DNA from: an uncultured Desulfomonile sp.
GTDB lineage: Bacteria > Desulfobacterota > Desulfomonilia > Desulfomonilales > Desulfomonilaceae
DNA length: 64,000 nucleotides
Assembly: GCA_903952205.1 (NCBI GenBank)
Contig: CAJBEZ010000033.1
Span: 62,001 to 126,000, forward strand
Direction of reading: 5' to 3'
Position 1 is the first letter of the stretch. Each line of letters opens with the position of its first letter. Under the pieces are notes generated by a model. That model ran no database searches and was not told the DNA's origin. It saw only the letters and a list, made by a program, of their open reading frames with translations. Shown piece by piece: positions 23,238 to 30,042 of the stretch. Both the position numbers and the translations under genes were made by a program.

Positions 23238-23414
23238 CTAAACATAATAAACAAAATCATCTTCCGTTCCTTAAAATACCCTGTACCCGAAGGGCAGAGT
23301 CACCAGCGCGATAAGAAAGCTCATTGCAATAATACCGAAGCTCGGGAGCGCCCTGTTGTAAATTGGACACCTGTAACATTCGACAAAATAGTACATGGGG
23401 TTCATTTTGATAAA
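23238..23414 (-). pseudogene. Remnant of wzm, C-terminal part with an in-frame stop
   Basis: The minus strand reads FIKMNPMYYFVECYRCPIYN, then LPSFGIIAMSFLIALV and TLPFGYRVF, a TAA stop, GTEDDFVYYV and a TAG. This matches the last 58 residues of the intact Wzm (NPMYYLVECFRTPIYQ through AEDDFVYYV). The TAA at 23271-23273 replaces a codon expected to be a positively charged residue. Nothing upstream corresponds to the rest of the gene. It lies just upstream of BrnT system 1 in the place where wzt would be expected to follow. Confidence 0.88.
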
Positions 23415-23491
23415 AACATGAATGTTCTTTCTCCGTTCGAAATGACAATACGTGGTTGGTCGAAATTAGCGTAGCGGACCGTGGCCGACAT

Positions 23492-23516
23492 TTTCCCACG
23501 GTTCTATCGTGGGAAA
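23492..23516. repeat. Nine-pair hairpin in the gene-free stretch 23415-23737
   Basis: TTTCCCACG and CGTGGGAAA flank a seven-base loop. The surrounding 320 bp hold this hairpin and the terminator-like hairpin at 23531-23562, but no coding sequence that I can support. Confidence 0.5.
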
Positions 23517-23530
23517 TAGTGGGGACGCAC

Positions 23531-23562
23531 CCAAAAAAGAGGGTAGACACGCGGGTCTACCC
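23531..23562 (-). terminator. Terminator-like hairpin, reverse copy of the wzt terminator
   Basis: On the minus strand GGGTAGAC, CCGCGT and GTCTACCC form an eight-pair stem followed by TC and six T residues. The core AGACCCGCGTGTCTAC differs from the wzt terminator by one inserted base. It may be the last trace of a second wzt copy, or an independent dispersed palindrome. Confidence 0.6.
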
Positions 23563-23737
23563 CTACGCCAACCCATGAATAAATGGTCACATTCCCGTGC
23601 ATTTGGGGTTATGTAGGAGTTGCCCATGTGTTCGCCCTATTGTTTGCAGATCCATGTCGCAAAGATCTTGCACATAGAGCGACCAAACGTCATTTTGGTT
23701 GTATATAGGCGTTTTCGATGATAAAAGACATCTCACC

Positions 23738-23895
23738 ATGATCATTCAACGAAGGTTCTGGGAACGTTTGCTTTTGCAACTCTGGGAAAAGCGCTCAGTC
23801 CTCTGGGTTTCCGGAGTACGGAGGGCTGGGAAGACTTGTTTATGCTAGGCGATTCCCGGAATCGAATATTTTGACTGCGAACTCCCACGGGTTCG
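23738..23895 (+). pseudogene. N-terminal remnant of a DUF4143-type AAA ATPase
   Basis: From the ATG at 23738 the plus strand reads MIIQRRFWERLLLQLWEK, then RSVLWVSGVRRAGKTCLC with a Walker A motif (GVRRAGKT), a TAG stop at 23846-23848, and AIPGIEYFDCELPRVR before homology ends. This is the front of the AAA_14/DUF4143 family (normally about 380-400 residues). The stop replaces a codon inside the ATPase domain and more than 300 residues are absent. It is a different subfamily from the intact ATPase at 25876-27027. Confidence 0.8.
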
Positions 23896-23949
23896 TGGGG
23901 TTCATTTTGGTTAGAAAAACGGGGTTTACAGACCCCAAACACTGTGACT

Positions 23950-23973
23950 AAAAAGGCTCAATCGGAATGAGCC
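23950..23973 (-). terminator. Intrinsic terminator overlapping the end of brnA
   Basis: On the minus strand GGCTCA, a seven-base loop and TGAGCC are followed directly by TTTTT. The stem lies over the last codons and stop of the BrnA gene. Confidence 0.75.
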
Positions 23974-24239
23974 AGTTCTTCCCTCACAATTCGGCGTAGT
24001 ACCGTCTCAATTTCTTCCTGGCGCATCGCCTGTTTAAGCGTCTCGTTGATCAGCGTCTGATACCCTCGCTGTCCCGCCTTAAGCTTGAAAAACGCAATCA
24101 CTCCCGTATCAATCATGATGTTGACCCTTTGCTTACGGGGAACATCTTGAAGGTTGACTCGGAACCGGGCGCGATCAAGATCAGCCTGCGTGACCATGGG
24201 CGCATCATCAGAGATTTTTGAAGAAGATTTCTTGTTCAT
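23958..24239 (-). CDS. brnA: BrnA-family antitoxin (system 2)
   Basis: A 93-residue protein from the ATG at 24237-24239, preceded by GGGAAAA; a longer reading exists but has no better ribosome site. MVTQADLDRARFR opens the conserved part, KQRVNIMIDTGVIAFFKLKA is the ribbon-helix-helix region, and QRGYQTLINETLKQAM completes the DNA-binding helices, as in BrnA/COG3514. It overlaps the BrnT gene by 32 bp. It should bind BrnT and repress the operon. A terminator overlaps its stop codon. Confidence 0.88.
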   Translation of the reverse strand: MNKKSSSKISDDAPMVTQADLDRARFRVNLQDVPRKQRVNIMIDTGVIAFFKLKAGQRGYQTLINETLKQAMRQEEIETVLRRIVREELAHSD

Positions 24240-24477
24240 TTTTCCCAGCCTTTCGCATGGAGATGATGTGGATTTCATCTGACTTCTCGGTATGAGCGAC
24301 GACCACTACCGAAAAACTGCCCAGACCCATGGTAATCCATCGTTGTTCTCCATAGTCAAACCTCGTATCCTCAAATGTAAAGGTGGGTCCGGCGAAAACC
24401 CTATACACATCAGTAAAGTCAATGCCATGTTTCTTGATATTAGCTATACGTTTCCGTTCATTCCAAGTGAATCGCAT
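24208..24477 (-). CDS. brnT: BrnT-family ribonuclease toxin (system 2)
   Basis: An 89-residue protein from the ATG at 24475-24477. RFTWNERKRIANIKKHGIDF is the classic BrnT opening, followed by DVYRVFAGPTFTFEDTRFDY, GEQRWITMGLG and IHIISMRKAGKNEQEIF. An in-frame GTG 15 bases upstream is possible, but it falls on the far side of the -10 element. With the promoter as placed, transcription would begin at or near the ATG itself. It overlaps brnA by 32 bp. A wzm remnant ends 52 bp upstream of the start codon. Confidence 0.9.
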   Translation of the reverse strand: MRFTWNERKRIANIKKHGIDFTDVYRVFAGPTFTFEDTRFDYGEQRWITMGLGSFSVVVVAHTEKSDEIHIISMRKAGKNEQEIFFKNL

Positions 24478-24483
24478 GGGTTT

Positions 24484-24511
24484 ATTATACACATGATTAT
24501 GCAGATTGCAA
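24484..24511 (-). promoter_or_regulatory. Promoter of BrnT system 2
   Basis: TTGCAA (24506-24511) and a perfect TATAAT (24484-24489) on the minus strand are 16 bases apart; the ATG follows six bases after the -10, which implies a leaderless transcript. Confidence 0.65.
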
Positions 24512-24528
24512 GACGATATATTAACTCT

Positions 24529-24746
24529 CTACACGCAATAAACAAAATCATCTTCGGTTCTCTTAAAATACCTTATACCCGACGGGCAGAGTCACCACCG
24601 CAAACAGCACGCTCATTAGGAATGATACCGAAGCTCGGGAGCGTCCTGTTGTAAATTGGACACCTGAAACACTCCACAAAAGAGTACAAGGGGTTCATTA
24701 TTGCGGATAAAAAATAGATAAGAGATTCTTTGGTCCCGAACCTGAA
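24529..24746 (-). pseudogene. Remnant of wzm with a large internal deletion and frameshifts
   Basis: The minus strand reads FRFGTKESLIYFLSAIMNPL, then YSFVECFRCPIYNRTLPSFG, so the N-terminal segment (FSTIFRFPTQDFIVYFLSA in the intact protein) is joined in frame to the C-terminal segment (NPMYYLVECFRTPIYQ). Some 140 residues between them are missing. After FGII a frameshift leads to MSVLFAVVTLPVGYKVF, then another to RTEDDFVYCV and TAG. Its stop lies 17 bp from the -35 of BrnT system 2. Confidence 0.88.
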
Positions 24747-24831
24747 TTTATGAGCGTTATTTCTTGAAACCAGTGACGATTGTCATTTTGACCTATACAG
24801 GAGTGACACACTTGATTTGGACTAATTTGAG

Positions 24832-24979
24832 GATCGTTGCGCCATAAATTCCTTGTACGCCAGCACAACTTCGTTAGGAATACCACTTGCTCTCACCTCA
24901 TGTATTCCTTGACTGACCGGATCATCTGTTTGGGTAACTGGAATTTAATGGAAACTCCTGATACGCCGAACATGTGCAT
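24832..24979 (-). pseudogene. Remnant of wzt with a large internal deletion
   Basis: From an ATG at 24977-24979 the minus strand reads GVSGVSIKFQLPKQMIRSVK, EYM, the same as the intact Wzt start (SGVSVKYRLPKQAIRSVKEY). It then joins, out of frame, to EVRASGIPNEVVLAYKEFMA ending in TAG, matching the intact C-terminus (TVRAHGKPSEVVAQYRKFMA). All ATPase motifs are deleted. It lies 22 bp downstream of vapC and upstream, on the same strand, of the wzm remnant at 24529-24746, the reverse of the normal wzm-wzt order. Confidence 0.85.
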
Positions 24980-25001
24980 ATTTATAAAATCCAGGATTAG
25001 A

Positions 25002-25415
25002 TCAGCGTAGATTGTGAAGCGTTATGTTCAAGCGCTTCGAGTAAAGTTCAAAATCTTTGTCAGACGTGAAAATCGGAAGGCCTCTCTTTTCAGCAACGGC
25101 GCAAATCAAGAAATCGACCTGAGATCCTTGAATTCCGGACTTGCGACAGGTGTTGAAAAACTCTGCCGCTTGCTCATAATCTTCTTGTTCAAGATTTAAA
25201 TCTTCAAATGTTCGAAGCTTTTCCTTGAGCAAGTCAAATTGGGTCTGATTCGAAATACCGGATAGCAACTCCTGTCGAATGGGTCCGATCAGCGCCACTC
25301 GAACTTCATTAATCAGTTCACTCAGTCCGTTAACCAGAGCCTGGTCTTCTTGGGAGATCGCTCCATGTCTTCTCAACGCTAGAGACCAGATAGAAGTGTC
25401 AACGAGTACTTTCAT
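25002..25415 (-). CDS. vapC: VapC-type PIN-domain ribonuclease toxin
   Basis: A 137-residue PIN-domain protein: MKVLVDTSIWSLALRR with the first metal-binding Asp at position 6, EVRVALIGPIRQELLSG with the conserved Glu, and SQVDFLICAVAEKRGLPIF with TSDKDFELYSK giving the remaining acidic residues. It cleaves RNA (typically tRNA or rRNA) when released from VapB. The start codon overlaps the VapB stop by four bases (ATGA), so translation is coupled. Confidence 0.93.
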   Translation of the reverse strand: MKVLVDTSIWSLALRRHGAISQEDQALVNGLSELINEVRVALIGPIRQELLSGISNQTQFDLLKEKLRTFEDLNLEQEDYEQAAEFFNTCRKSGIQGSQVDFLICAVAEKRGLPIFTSDKDFELYSKRLNITLHNLR

Positions 25416-25612
25416 TGGCGTGATCTTGTTTTCTTATAGTCGTAATCAGTGTCGTAATCTACTGTTCCGAAAAGTGAAATAATCTCGGACTGTTTTCTTC
25501 TTTGAATGTATTCTTTAAGCGCTTCAGTGACGACCGCCTTTTTGGTTTTGGCGCCACTGATAGCTTGAGCCTCAATTATAAGATTGTCATCAATTGCAAG
25601 ATTGGTAGCCAT
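25412..25612 (-). CDS. vapB: VapB-type antitoxin
   Basis: A 66-residue protein from the ATG at 25610-25612, preceded by GGAGG. MATNLAIDDNLIIEAQAISG and TKKAVVTEALKEYIQRRKQ match the VapB family (ribbon-helix-helix-like), and SLFGTVDYDTDYDYKKTRS is the C-terminal arm that occupies the VapC active site. It autoregulates through the palindrome at 25634-25653. Confidence 0.92.
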   Translation of the reverse strand: MATNLAIDDNLIIEAQAISGAKTKKAVVTEALKEYIQRRKQSEIISLFGTVDYDTDYDYKKTRSRQ

Positions 25613-25630
25613 ATTGAACCTCCACACATC

Positions 25631-25659
25631 ATACTACACAGATTAATGTGTAGTGTCAA
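25631..25659 (-). promoter_or_regulatory. vapBC promoter with operator palindrome
   Basis: On the minus strand TTGACA (25654-25659) and TAGTAT (25631-25636) are 17 bases apart. A perfect inverted repeat CTACACA-6-TGTGTAG (25634-25653) fills the spacer and overlaps the -10, a position where VapBC binding would block RNA polymerase. The remaining 216 bp to the next gene show nothing identifiable. Confidence 0.75.
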
Positions 25660-25875
25660 GGGGCTTTGAATCAATCAAAATTTCAGTTACCCCTGAGCTT
25701 CGTCGGCGTGAAGCGACATAACCGGCAAATAGGTAATTCCTTAAGAAACTGGATGTTTCTCGTTGTTCAAAATTACGCGTCCTCTGAAGCTATTTAGAAA
25801 ACGGTTGAATCATTTTAAATGAAATCTCGAAGCTATATATTGATATTTCATTGATAATGCTGTACGCATTGTCTC

Positions 25876-27027
25876 ATGAGCTTTATTCCACGAAAAAAGG
25901 ATTCCCAGGATGTTCAGAAACTCATCTCCCTGTTTCCCTTAACTGCTATTCTTGGACCCAGGCAATGCGGGAAAACAACTCTGGCAAAGACCTTGGACTA
26001 CAATCACTACTTTGATCTGGAGAATCCAAGAGACGCCGCGGCCTTGGAACAACCTCAACTGGCTCTCGAAGATCTTGAAGGCCTAATTGTCATCGATGAA
26101 ATTCAACGCACTCCGAACCTATTTCCCTTGCTCAGGCATCTCGTGGATAACCGGCCTTCCCAGAAATACCTTATTTTAGGCAGCGCTTCACCGGACCTAT
26201 TACAACAGAGCGCTGAATCCCTTGCAGGGAGAATCTCCTATTTTATGCTCGGCGGCCTCACGCTTTCAGACGTCGGGCCTGAAAACCTCAAGTCCTTGTG
26301 GTTACGGGGAGGTTTACCCAAATCATATACAGCACGGACGGACGATGAAAGCGTTTTGTGGAGACAGAATTACATTTCAACTTTTGTGGAGAGGGATATT
26401 CCTCAGTTGGTAATGAGCATTCCGTCTCGTTCAGTGCGTCGATTCTGGATCATGTTGAGCCATTACCATGGACAGGTAATCAACTACTCCGCCCTCGGTA
26501 GGTCCTTTGGAATCTCAGACGTCACGGTCCGAAGATATTGTGAAATTTTAGAGCAAACCTTCATGGTACGGGTGCTCCAACCGTGGAACGTCAATATCGG
26601 CAAACGATTGGTGAAACGGCCAAAAATTTACCTCAGAGATTCCGGGTTGTTCCACTCCCTGCAGTCCATTGAAAGGATGGATGAGCTATTTACCCACCCC
26701 AAGCTGGGGGCTTCCTGGGAGGGTTTTGCGCTGGAATCCGTTTGCAGGATTTTGGACAAGCCGGATCAGGAACTCTATTTTTTCAACACTCATTCCGGGG
26801 TGGAACTCGACCTGCTATGGCAGAAGGCCGGCAGGACATGGGGAGTGGAGTTCAAGTATGCGGACGCCCCAAGGTTGACGAAGTCAATGAAGACTGTCAT
26901 GGAAGACTTAGCCCTTTCCGCTCTTTGGATCGTTTATCCAGGAAAAACCTCATATCGGTTGGCGGAAAACATCCTGGTCATGCCGCTCCGAGAATTGGGA
27001 GAGTCATTTAATTACGTCAATGCATGA
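25876..27027 (+). CDS. AAA-family ATPase with DUF4143 domain
   Basis: A 383-residue protein. The N-terminal AAA_14 domain has Walker A ILGPRQCGKTTLAK (residues about 25-38), Walker B GLIVIDEIQR (about 69-78) and the sensor-like YLILGSASPDLL. The middle part has FVERDIPQLV and a winged-helix region (GRSFGISDVTVRRYCEIL). The C-terminal DUF4143 part shows RPKIYLRDSGLFHSL, GASWEGFALESV and GVELDLLW, with VEFKYADAPRLT, a PD-(D/E)xK-like nuclease pattern. Function is unknown; such genes are scattered in genomes and treated as accessory. It is followed closely by a wzm remnant on the other strand. Confidence 0.9.
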   Translation: MSFIPRKKDSQDVQKLISLFPLTAILGPRQCGKTTLAKTLDYNHYFDLENPRDAAALEQPQLALEDLEGLIVIDEIQRTPNLFPLLRHLVDNRPSQKYLILGSASPDLLQQSAESLAGRISYFMLGGLTLSDVGPENLKSLWLRGGLPKSYTARTDDESVLWRQNYISTFVERDIPQLVMSIPSRSVRRFWIMLSHYHGQVINYSALGRSFGISDVTVRRYCEILEQTFMVRVLQPWNVNIGKRLVKRPKIYLRDSGLFHSLQSIERMDELFTHPKLGASWEGFALESVCRILDKPDQELYFFNTHSGVELDLLWQKAGRTWGVEFKYADAPRLTKSMKTVMEDLALSALWIVYPGKTSYRLAENILVMPLRELGESFNYVNA

Positions 27028-27052
27028 GTCTTTGGTTTGTTAGTGTAGAAAC

Positions 27053-27160
27053 TCTAAACAAAATCATCATCTGCCCTGGTGAACGCCCGATACCCCACGG
27101 CCAGAGCCGTGAGTTCCCGGTGGACGAGGTTGAACATGAGTCCAACCGTATTGACTGAGC
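27053..27160 (-). pseudogene. Remnant of wzm, extreme C-terminal part
   Basis: The minus strand reads ELTALAVGYRAFTRADDDFV and TAG, against SLVIGYIVFTRAEDDFVYYV in the intact protein. It is a third, distinct 3' end. Upstream residues (RSVNTVGLMFNLVHR) keep the hydrophobic character but are only loosely similar. It sits 26 bp from the end of the DUF4143 ATPase gene, on the opposite strand. Confidence 0.7.
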
Positions 27161-27208
27161 GTTTGATGTTTACCCCCCTAATTCTTATGATCTGTTCAGG
27201 ATCTATTT

Positions 27209-29080
27209 GTGTTGAAATTCATATCAGATAAGCACAAAAACATCTATAATGTTTTGATAATCTTTTTGATCCTAATTGAGCCGAGCTTAAAATTGGTCAT
27301 CTCCGTCGTAACACCTTCCTACAACCAAGGCGCTTTCATCGAACGAACAATAAAGTCCGTATTGGATCAAGCAGGTGACTTTTTTATTGAATATTTCATC
27401 GCTGACGGCGGATCAACCGACGACACGGTTCAAATACTTAAAGATTATGAGTCTCAAGTTAAAGAAGGAGTTTATCCAATACACTGCCGAGGTATCGATT
27501 TTAACTGGGTCTCAGAAAAAGATAGCGGCCAGGCTGATGCTGTAAACAAAGGAATTGCAAATACCACTGGAGAGATCATCGCCTGGATCAATTCAGACGA
27601 TATTTATTATCCTGGCGCCTTTTCAACCATTACGACTTTTTTCCGGGACAACCCTTCTGCGCTCACTGTATATGGACAGAGTGATCACATTGATGAAAAT
27701 GATCGTGTCATCGGCCCATATCCGACTGAACCCTGGGATTACAATAGACTATTTGAAACTTGTTATCTTTGCCAGCCAGGGGTGTTTTTTCGAAGGGAGC
27801 TTGTAAACACACTCGGACCACTGGACGCAAGCCTTCAATTTTGCATGGATTACGACCTTTGGTTGCGATACGGCAGTTTCAGAAACTTCCATTATATCGA
27901 GAAGCCACTTTCCGGTTCACGATTTTATGAAAACACGAAAACGCTCGGCCAGGCCGTGCCTGTTCATAGTGAAATGAACGATATGTTCAAGAAAAGTTTC
28001 GGACATGTCCCCAGGAGATGGATATATGCGTTTGCACGTACAATGGCCCAGGATCTTGAAAAAACCGCAGGATCAAAAAAAGGTGATTTGGATCTTGTCA
28101 GAGAGGTCGCTCAAGACGCTTTCTTAAAATGGTGGGGGCATATACCGGCAAGTGAACTCGAATACATGGACATGTATCTCAGTCACCCGAAGACAAATAG
28201 CTGGCAAGTAAAAAAGAAGCTTCAAGGACTTGGTCAACTTAGAATCGGTCTTGATCTGGGATTTTCTTTCAGAGAAACCCCTGGCTTTGAGCAATTTGGG
28301 ACGATGCTTGCGTGTGCTCTCGCAGAAAATGATCCGGATCATCAGTTCCTGATTTATGATTGCTCAACCCCAAACGTTGATGAAAAAGAATTAGACAAAG
28401 AATTTTCTAATTTGGGATTGAAAAACGTACACCTCGTTTCAACTTCGAGAATTGCTTGTCAGCCTTGTGATACTTATGACTCAAATGCGAACAATCTGAT
28501 GGCTATCCTTGGATATCCCGATATTTTGCATACCGACAACTTCAACTCTGTCGACCTGCCAAAAGTGAAAATAGTTTTTTCAATCATCGATGCCTCGTTT
28601 GACAATTCGACTGGGACTCAAAATCAAGAGATTGAGTCATTTTATCGATCACTTGATGGAATGGTTTCTCGTGTTGACATGGTCACTGTATCTACAGACA
28701 TTGAACGAAACAATTTTCTCGAGAAATACCCTGATTTCCCATATAACCGAATCAAAATTTTTAGCTTTCAAAGTTGCTCAGACAAGGTCGATGAAATTGC
28801 GGAAAAATTGCTGGCCATGTACAAAGAGGTATCCATTCTTCCGAAAAGGCTAGGCAGCCTTGATGCAGAAGTAACGGCGAGATTACAAAGTGACTTTCGT
28901 GATTTGGTTCACAGAACAAAAAAAAAAACCAGCGTTACGAACCAAACTGTAGCCTGGTTCATAAGGCTGGCTGAGAAAAACGCGACTATTAAAAACAGAT
29001 TGAAAAAGGTTGGTTTCTTGAAAAAACTAGTTAAATTTGCTCGCCCCAGATTTGCAAGGAAGTTTCCGGATTGGGTTTAG
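27209..29080 (+). CDS. Glycosyltransferase: GT2 N-terminal domain plus a degenerate second domain
   Basis: A 623-residue protein. The GT2 domain begins near residue 29 with LVISVVTPSYNQGAFIERTI and continues with YFIADGGSTDDTVQIL, EKDSGQADAVNKGI and IAWINSDDIYYPGAF (the DDI is the metal-binding DxD). CYLCQPGVFFRRELV and QFCMDYDLWLRYG are typical acceptor-side segments. From about residue 345, LRIGLDLGFSFRETPGFEQF and DILHTDNFNSVDLPKVKIVF look like the N-terminal half of a GT4 enzyme without its donor-binding half. The start is a GTG, with an AGGA about nine bases upstream; the first 28 residues are hydrophobic and might be spurious. An A11 tract lies near the 3' end. Confidence 0.82.
   Translation: MLKFISDKHKNIYNVLIIFLILIEPSLKLVISVVTPSYNQGAFIERTIKSVLDQAGDFFIEYFIADGGSTDDTVQILKDYESQVKEGVYPIHCRGIDFNWVSEKDSGQADAVNKGIANTTGEIIAWINSDDIYYPGAFSTITTFFRDNPSALTVYGQSDHIDENDRVIGPYPTEPWDYNRLFETCYLCQPGVFFRRELVNTLGPLDASLQFCMDYDLWLRYGSFRNFHYIEKPLSGSRFYENTKTLGQAVPVHSEMNDMFKKSFGHVPRRWIYAFARTMAQDLEKTAGSKKGDLDLVREVAQDAFLKWWGHIPASELEYMDMYLSHPKTNSWQVKKKLQGLGQLRIGLDLGFSFRETPGFEQFGTMLACALAENDPDHQFLIYDCSTPNVDEKELDKEFSNLGLKNVHLVSTSRIACQPCDTYDSNANNLMAILGYPDILHTDNFNSVDLPKVKIVFSIIDASFDNSTGTQNQEIESFYRSLDGMVSRVDMVTVSTDIERNNFLEKYPDFPYNRIKIFSFQSCSDKVDEIAEKLLAMYKEVSILPKRLGSLDAEVTARLQSDFRDLVHRTKKKTSVTNQTVAWFIRLAEKNATIKNRLKKVGFLKKLVKFARPRFARKFPDWV
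28918..28928. repeat. A11 homopolymer inside a glycosyltransferase gene
   Basis: Eleven consecutive A residues encode the KKK of RTKKKTS. It is a possible slippage site, but it lies near the 3' end, so the effect of a frameshift would be limited. Confidence 0.6.
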
Positions 29081-29082
29081 AA

Positions 29083-30015
29083 CTATTCGCCGCATAACCC
29101 ATGTTCTCGTTTAAACCAAGTTACATAGCGTGCCAGTCCGGCTTGCCACGTTACTTCAGGTGCCCACCCCCAATCCATAGCCAGTTTAATGTCAGCGAGG
29201 TAGTGAAGCGGATCACCCTTCCGCTGAGCGCCAAAAAACCTAGGAAGGTCTGCCCGCCCCATAAGCCGGAAGAGCTCATTCAATAAATCCCGCACTGATA
29301 CCGACTCACCAAAGCCACCGTTCACGATGGGGCAACTTGATGAAGCATGGTCCGCCGCCTTCACCAACAGTTCTGCAGCATCGGACGCATGCAGCCAATC
29401 TCTTGTCTCATCACCTGTACCAAAAAAGGCAGATTCATTAGCCAGGATTCGTTGGCAGGCATCCCACAGCAATTGCTTGCGAAAGCCTTCTCCGTAGATC
29501 GAAAAGAGCCGGACAATAGCAGTCTTCAATCCAAACAACCGTGAATGTTCCACAATCAATTCTTCGGCCATTTTTTTATGCACACCATACGGCGAAGTTG
29601 GGCGTAAAGAAAACCCTTCAGACAACGGCAAACAATCCGATGTTCCATAAACGGCAGCGCTGGATGGGTATACTAGCGCTGCATCCTGGCAATCAACCCT
29701 AAGGAATTCTAGCACCGCGGCTGTTGTTTCCACAGTCCTCTGAAAATCCGTATGTGGCGCTATAATCGACGCCCCTACTGTGGCACTACCAGCGCAATGT
29801 ATAACTAAAGCGGGCCGGCAATCGAGGGTCCGCAAACGGCCCAAGGACACTTCACCTTCAACCCACGATGAAAGTCCCCAAGCGGTCCAATCGTCAGCAT
29901 TACATGTTCCGTGCCCTATCCCAACCACCTGCCAACTACGCGCTGCTAAGGCTAATGATACATAACGGCCAATCGTGCCGTAAGCTCCTGTGATTAATGC
30001 AATTTTCTGTTTCAT
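29083..30015 (-). CDS. NAD-dependent epimerase/dehydratase (extended SDR)
   Basis: A 310-residue extended SDR: IALITGAYGTIGRYVSLALA gives the GxxGxxG Rossmann motif, LVIHCAGSATVG the cofactor loop, and YPSSAAVYGTS with SPYGVHKKMAEEL the Ser and YxxxK catalytic residues near 145. It is convergent with the preceding glycosyltransferase with only two bases between the stops. It is probably a sugar-nucleotide epimerase or reductase in the assembly of a deoxy sugar; the exact substrate is open. Confidence 0.88.
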   Translation of the reverse strand: MKQKIALITGAYGTIGRYVSLALAARSWQVVGIGHGTCNADDWTAWGLSSWVEGEVSLGRLRTLDCRPALVIHCAGSATVGASIIAPHTDFQRTVETTAAVLEFLRVDCQDAALVYPSSAAVYGTSDCLPLSEGFSLRPTSPYGVHKKMAEELIVEHSRLFGLKTAIVRLFSIYGEGFRKQLLWDACQRILANESAFFGTGDETRDWLHASDAAELLVKAADHASSSCPIVNGGFGESVSVRDLLNELFRLMGRADLPRFFGAQRKGDPLHYLADIKLAMDWGWAPEVTWQAGLARYVTWFKREHGLCGE

Positions 30016-30042
30016 AAATTCGAATTGAATTTCAGTACGTTA

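Noticed and set aside
23492-23516. Nine-pair hairpin considered as a terminator
   Set aside because: No T run on either strand; recorded only as an inverted repeat.
23257-23550. 97-codon minus-strand frame covering the wzm remnant and hairpins
   Set aside because: It runs through a pseudogene in the wrong frame and through two hairpins.
24292-24654. 120-codon plus-strand frame opposite brnT and the wzm remnant
   Set aside because: Antisense to a good BrnT gene and pseudogene; no domain.
24698-24886. 62-codon minus-strand frame
   Set aside because: It reads the wzm and wzt remnants out of frame; no independent support.
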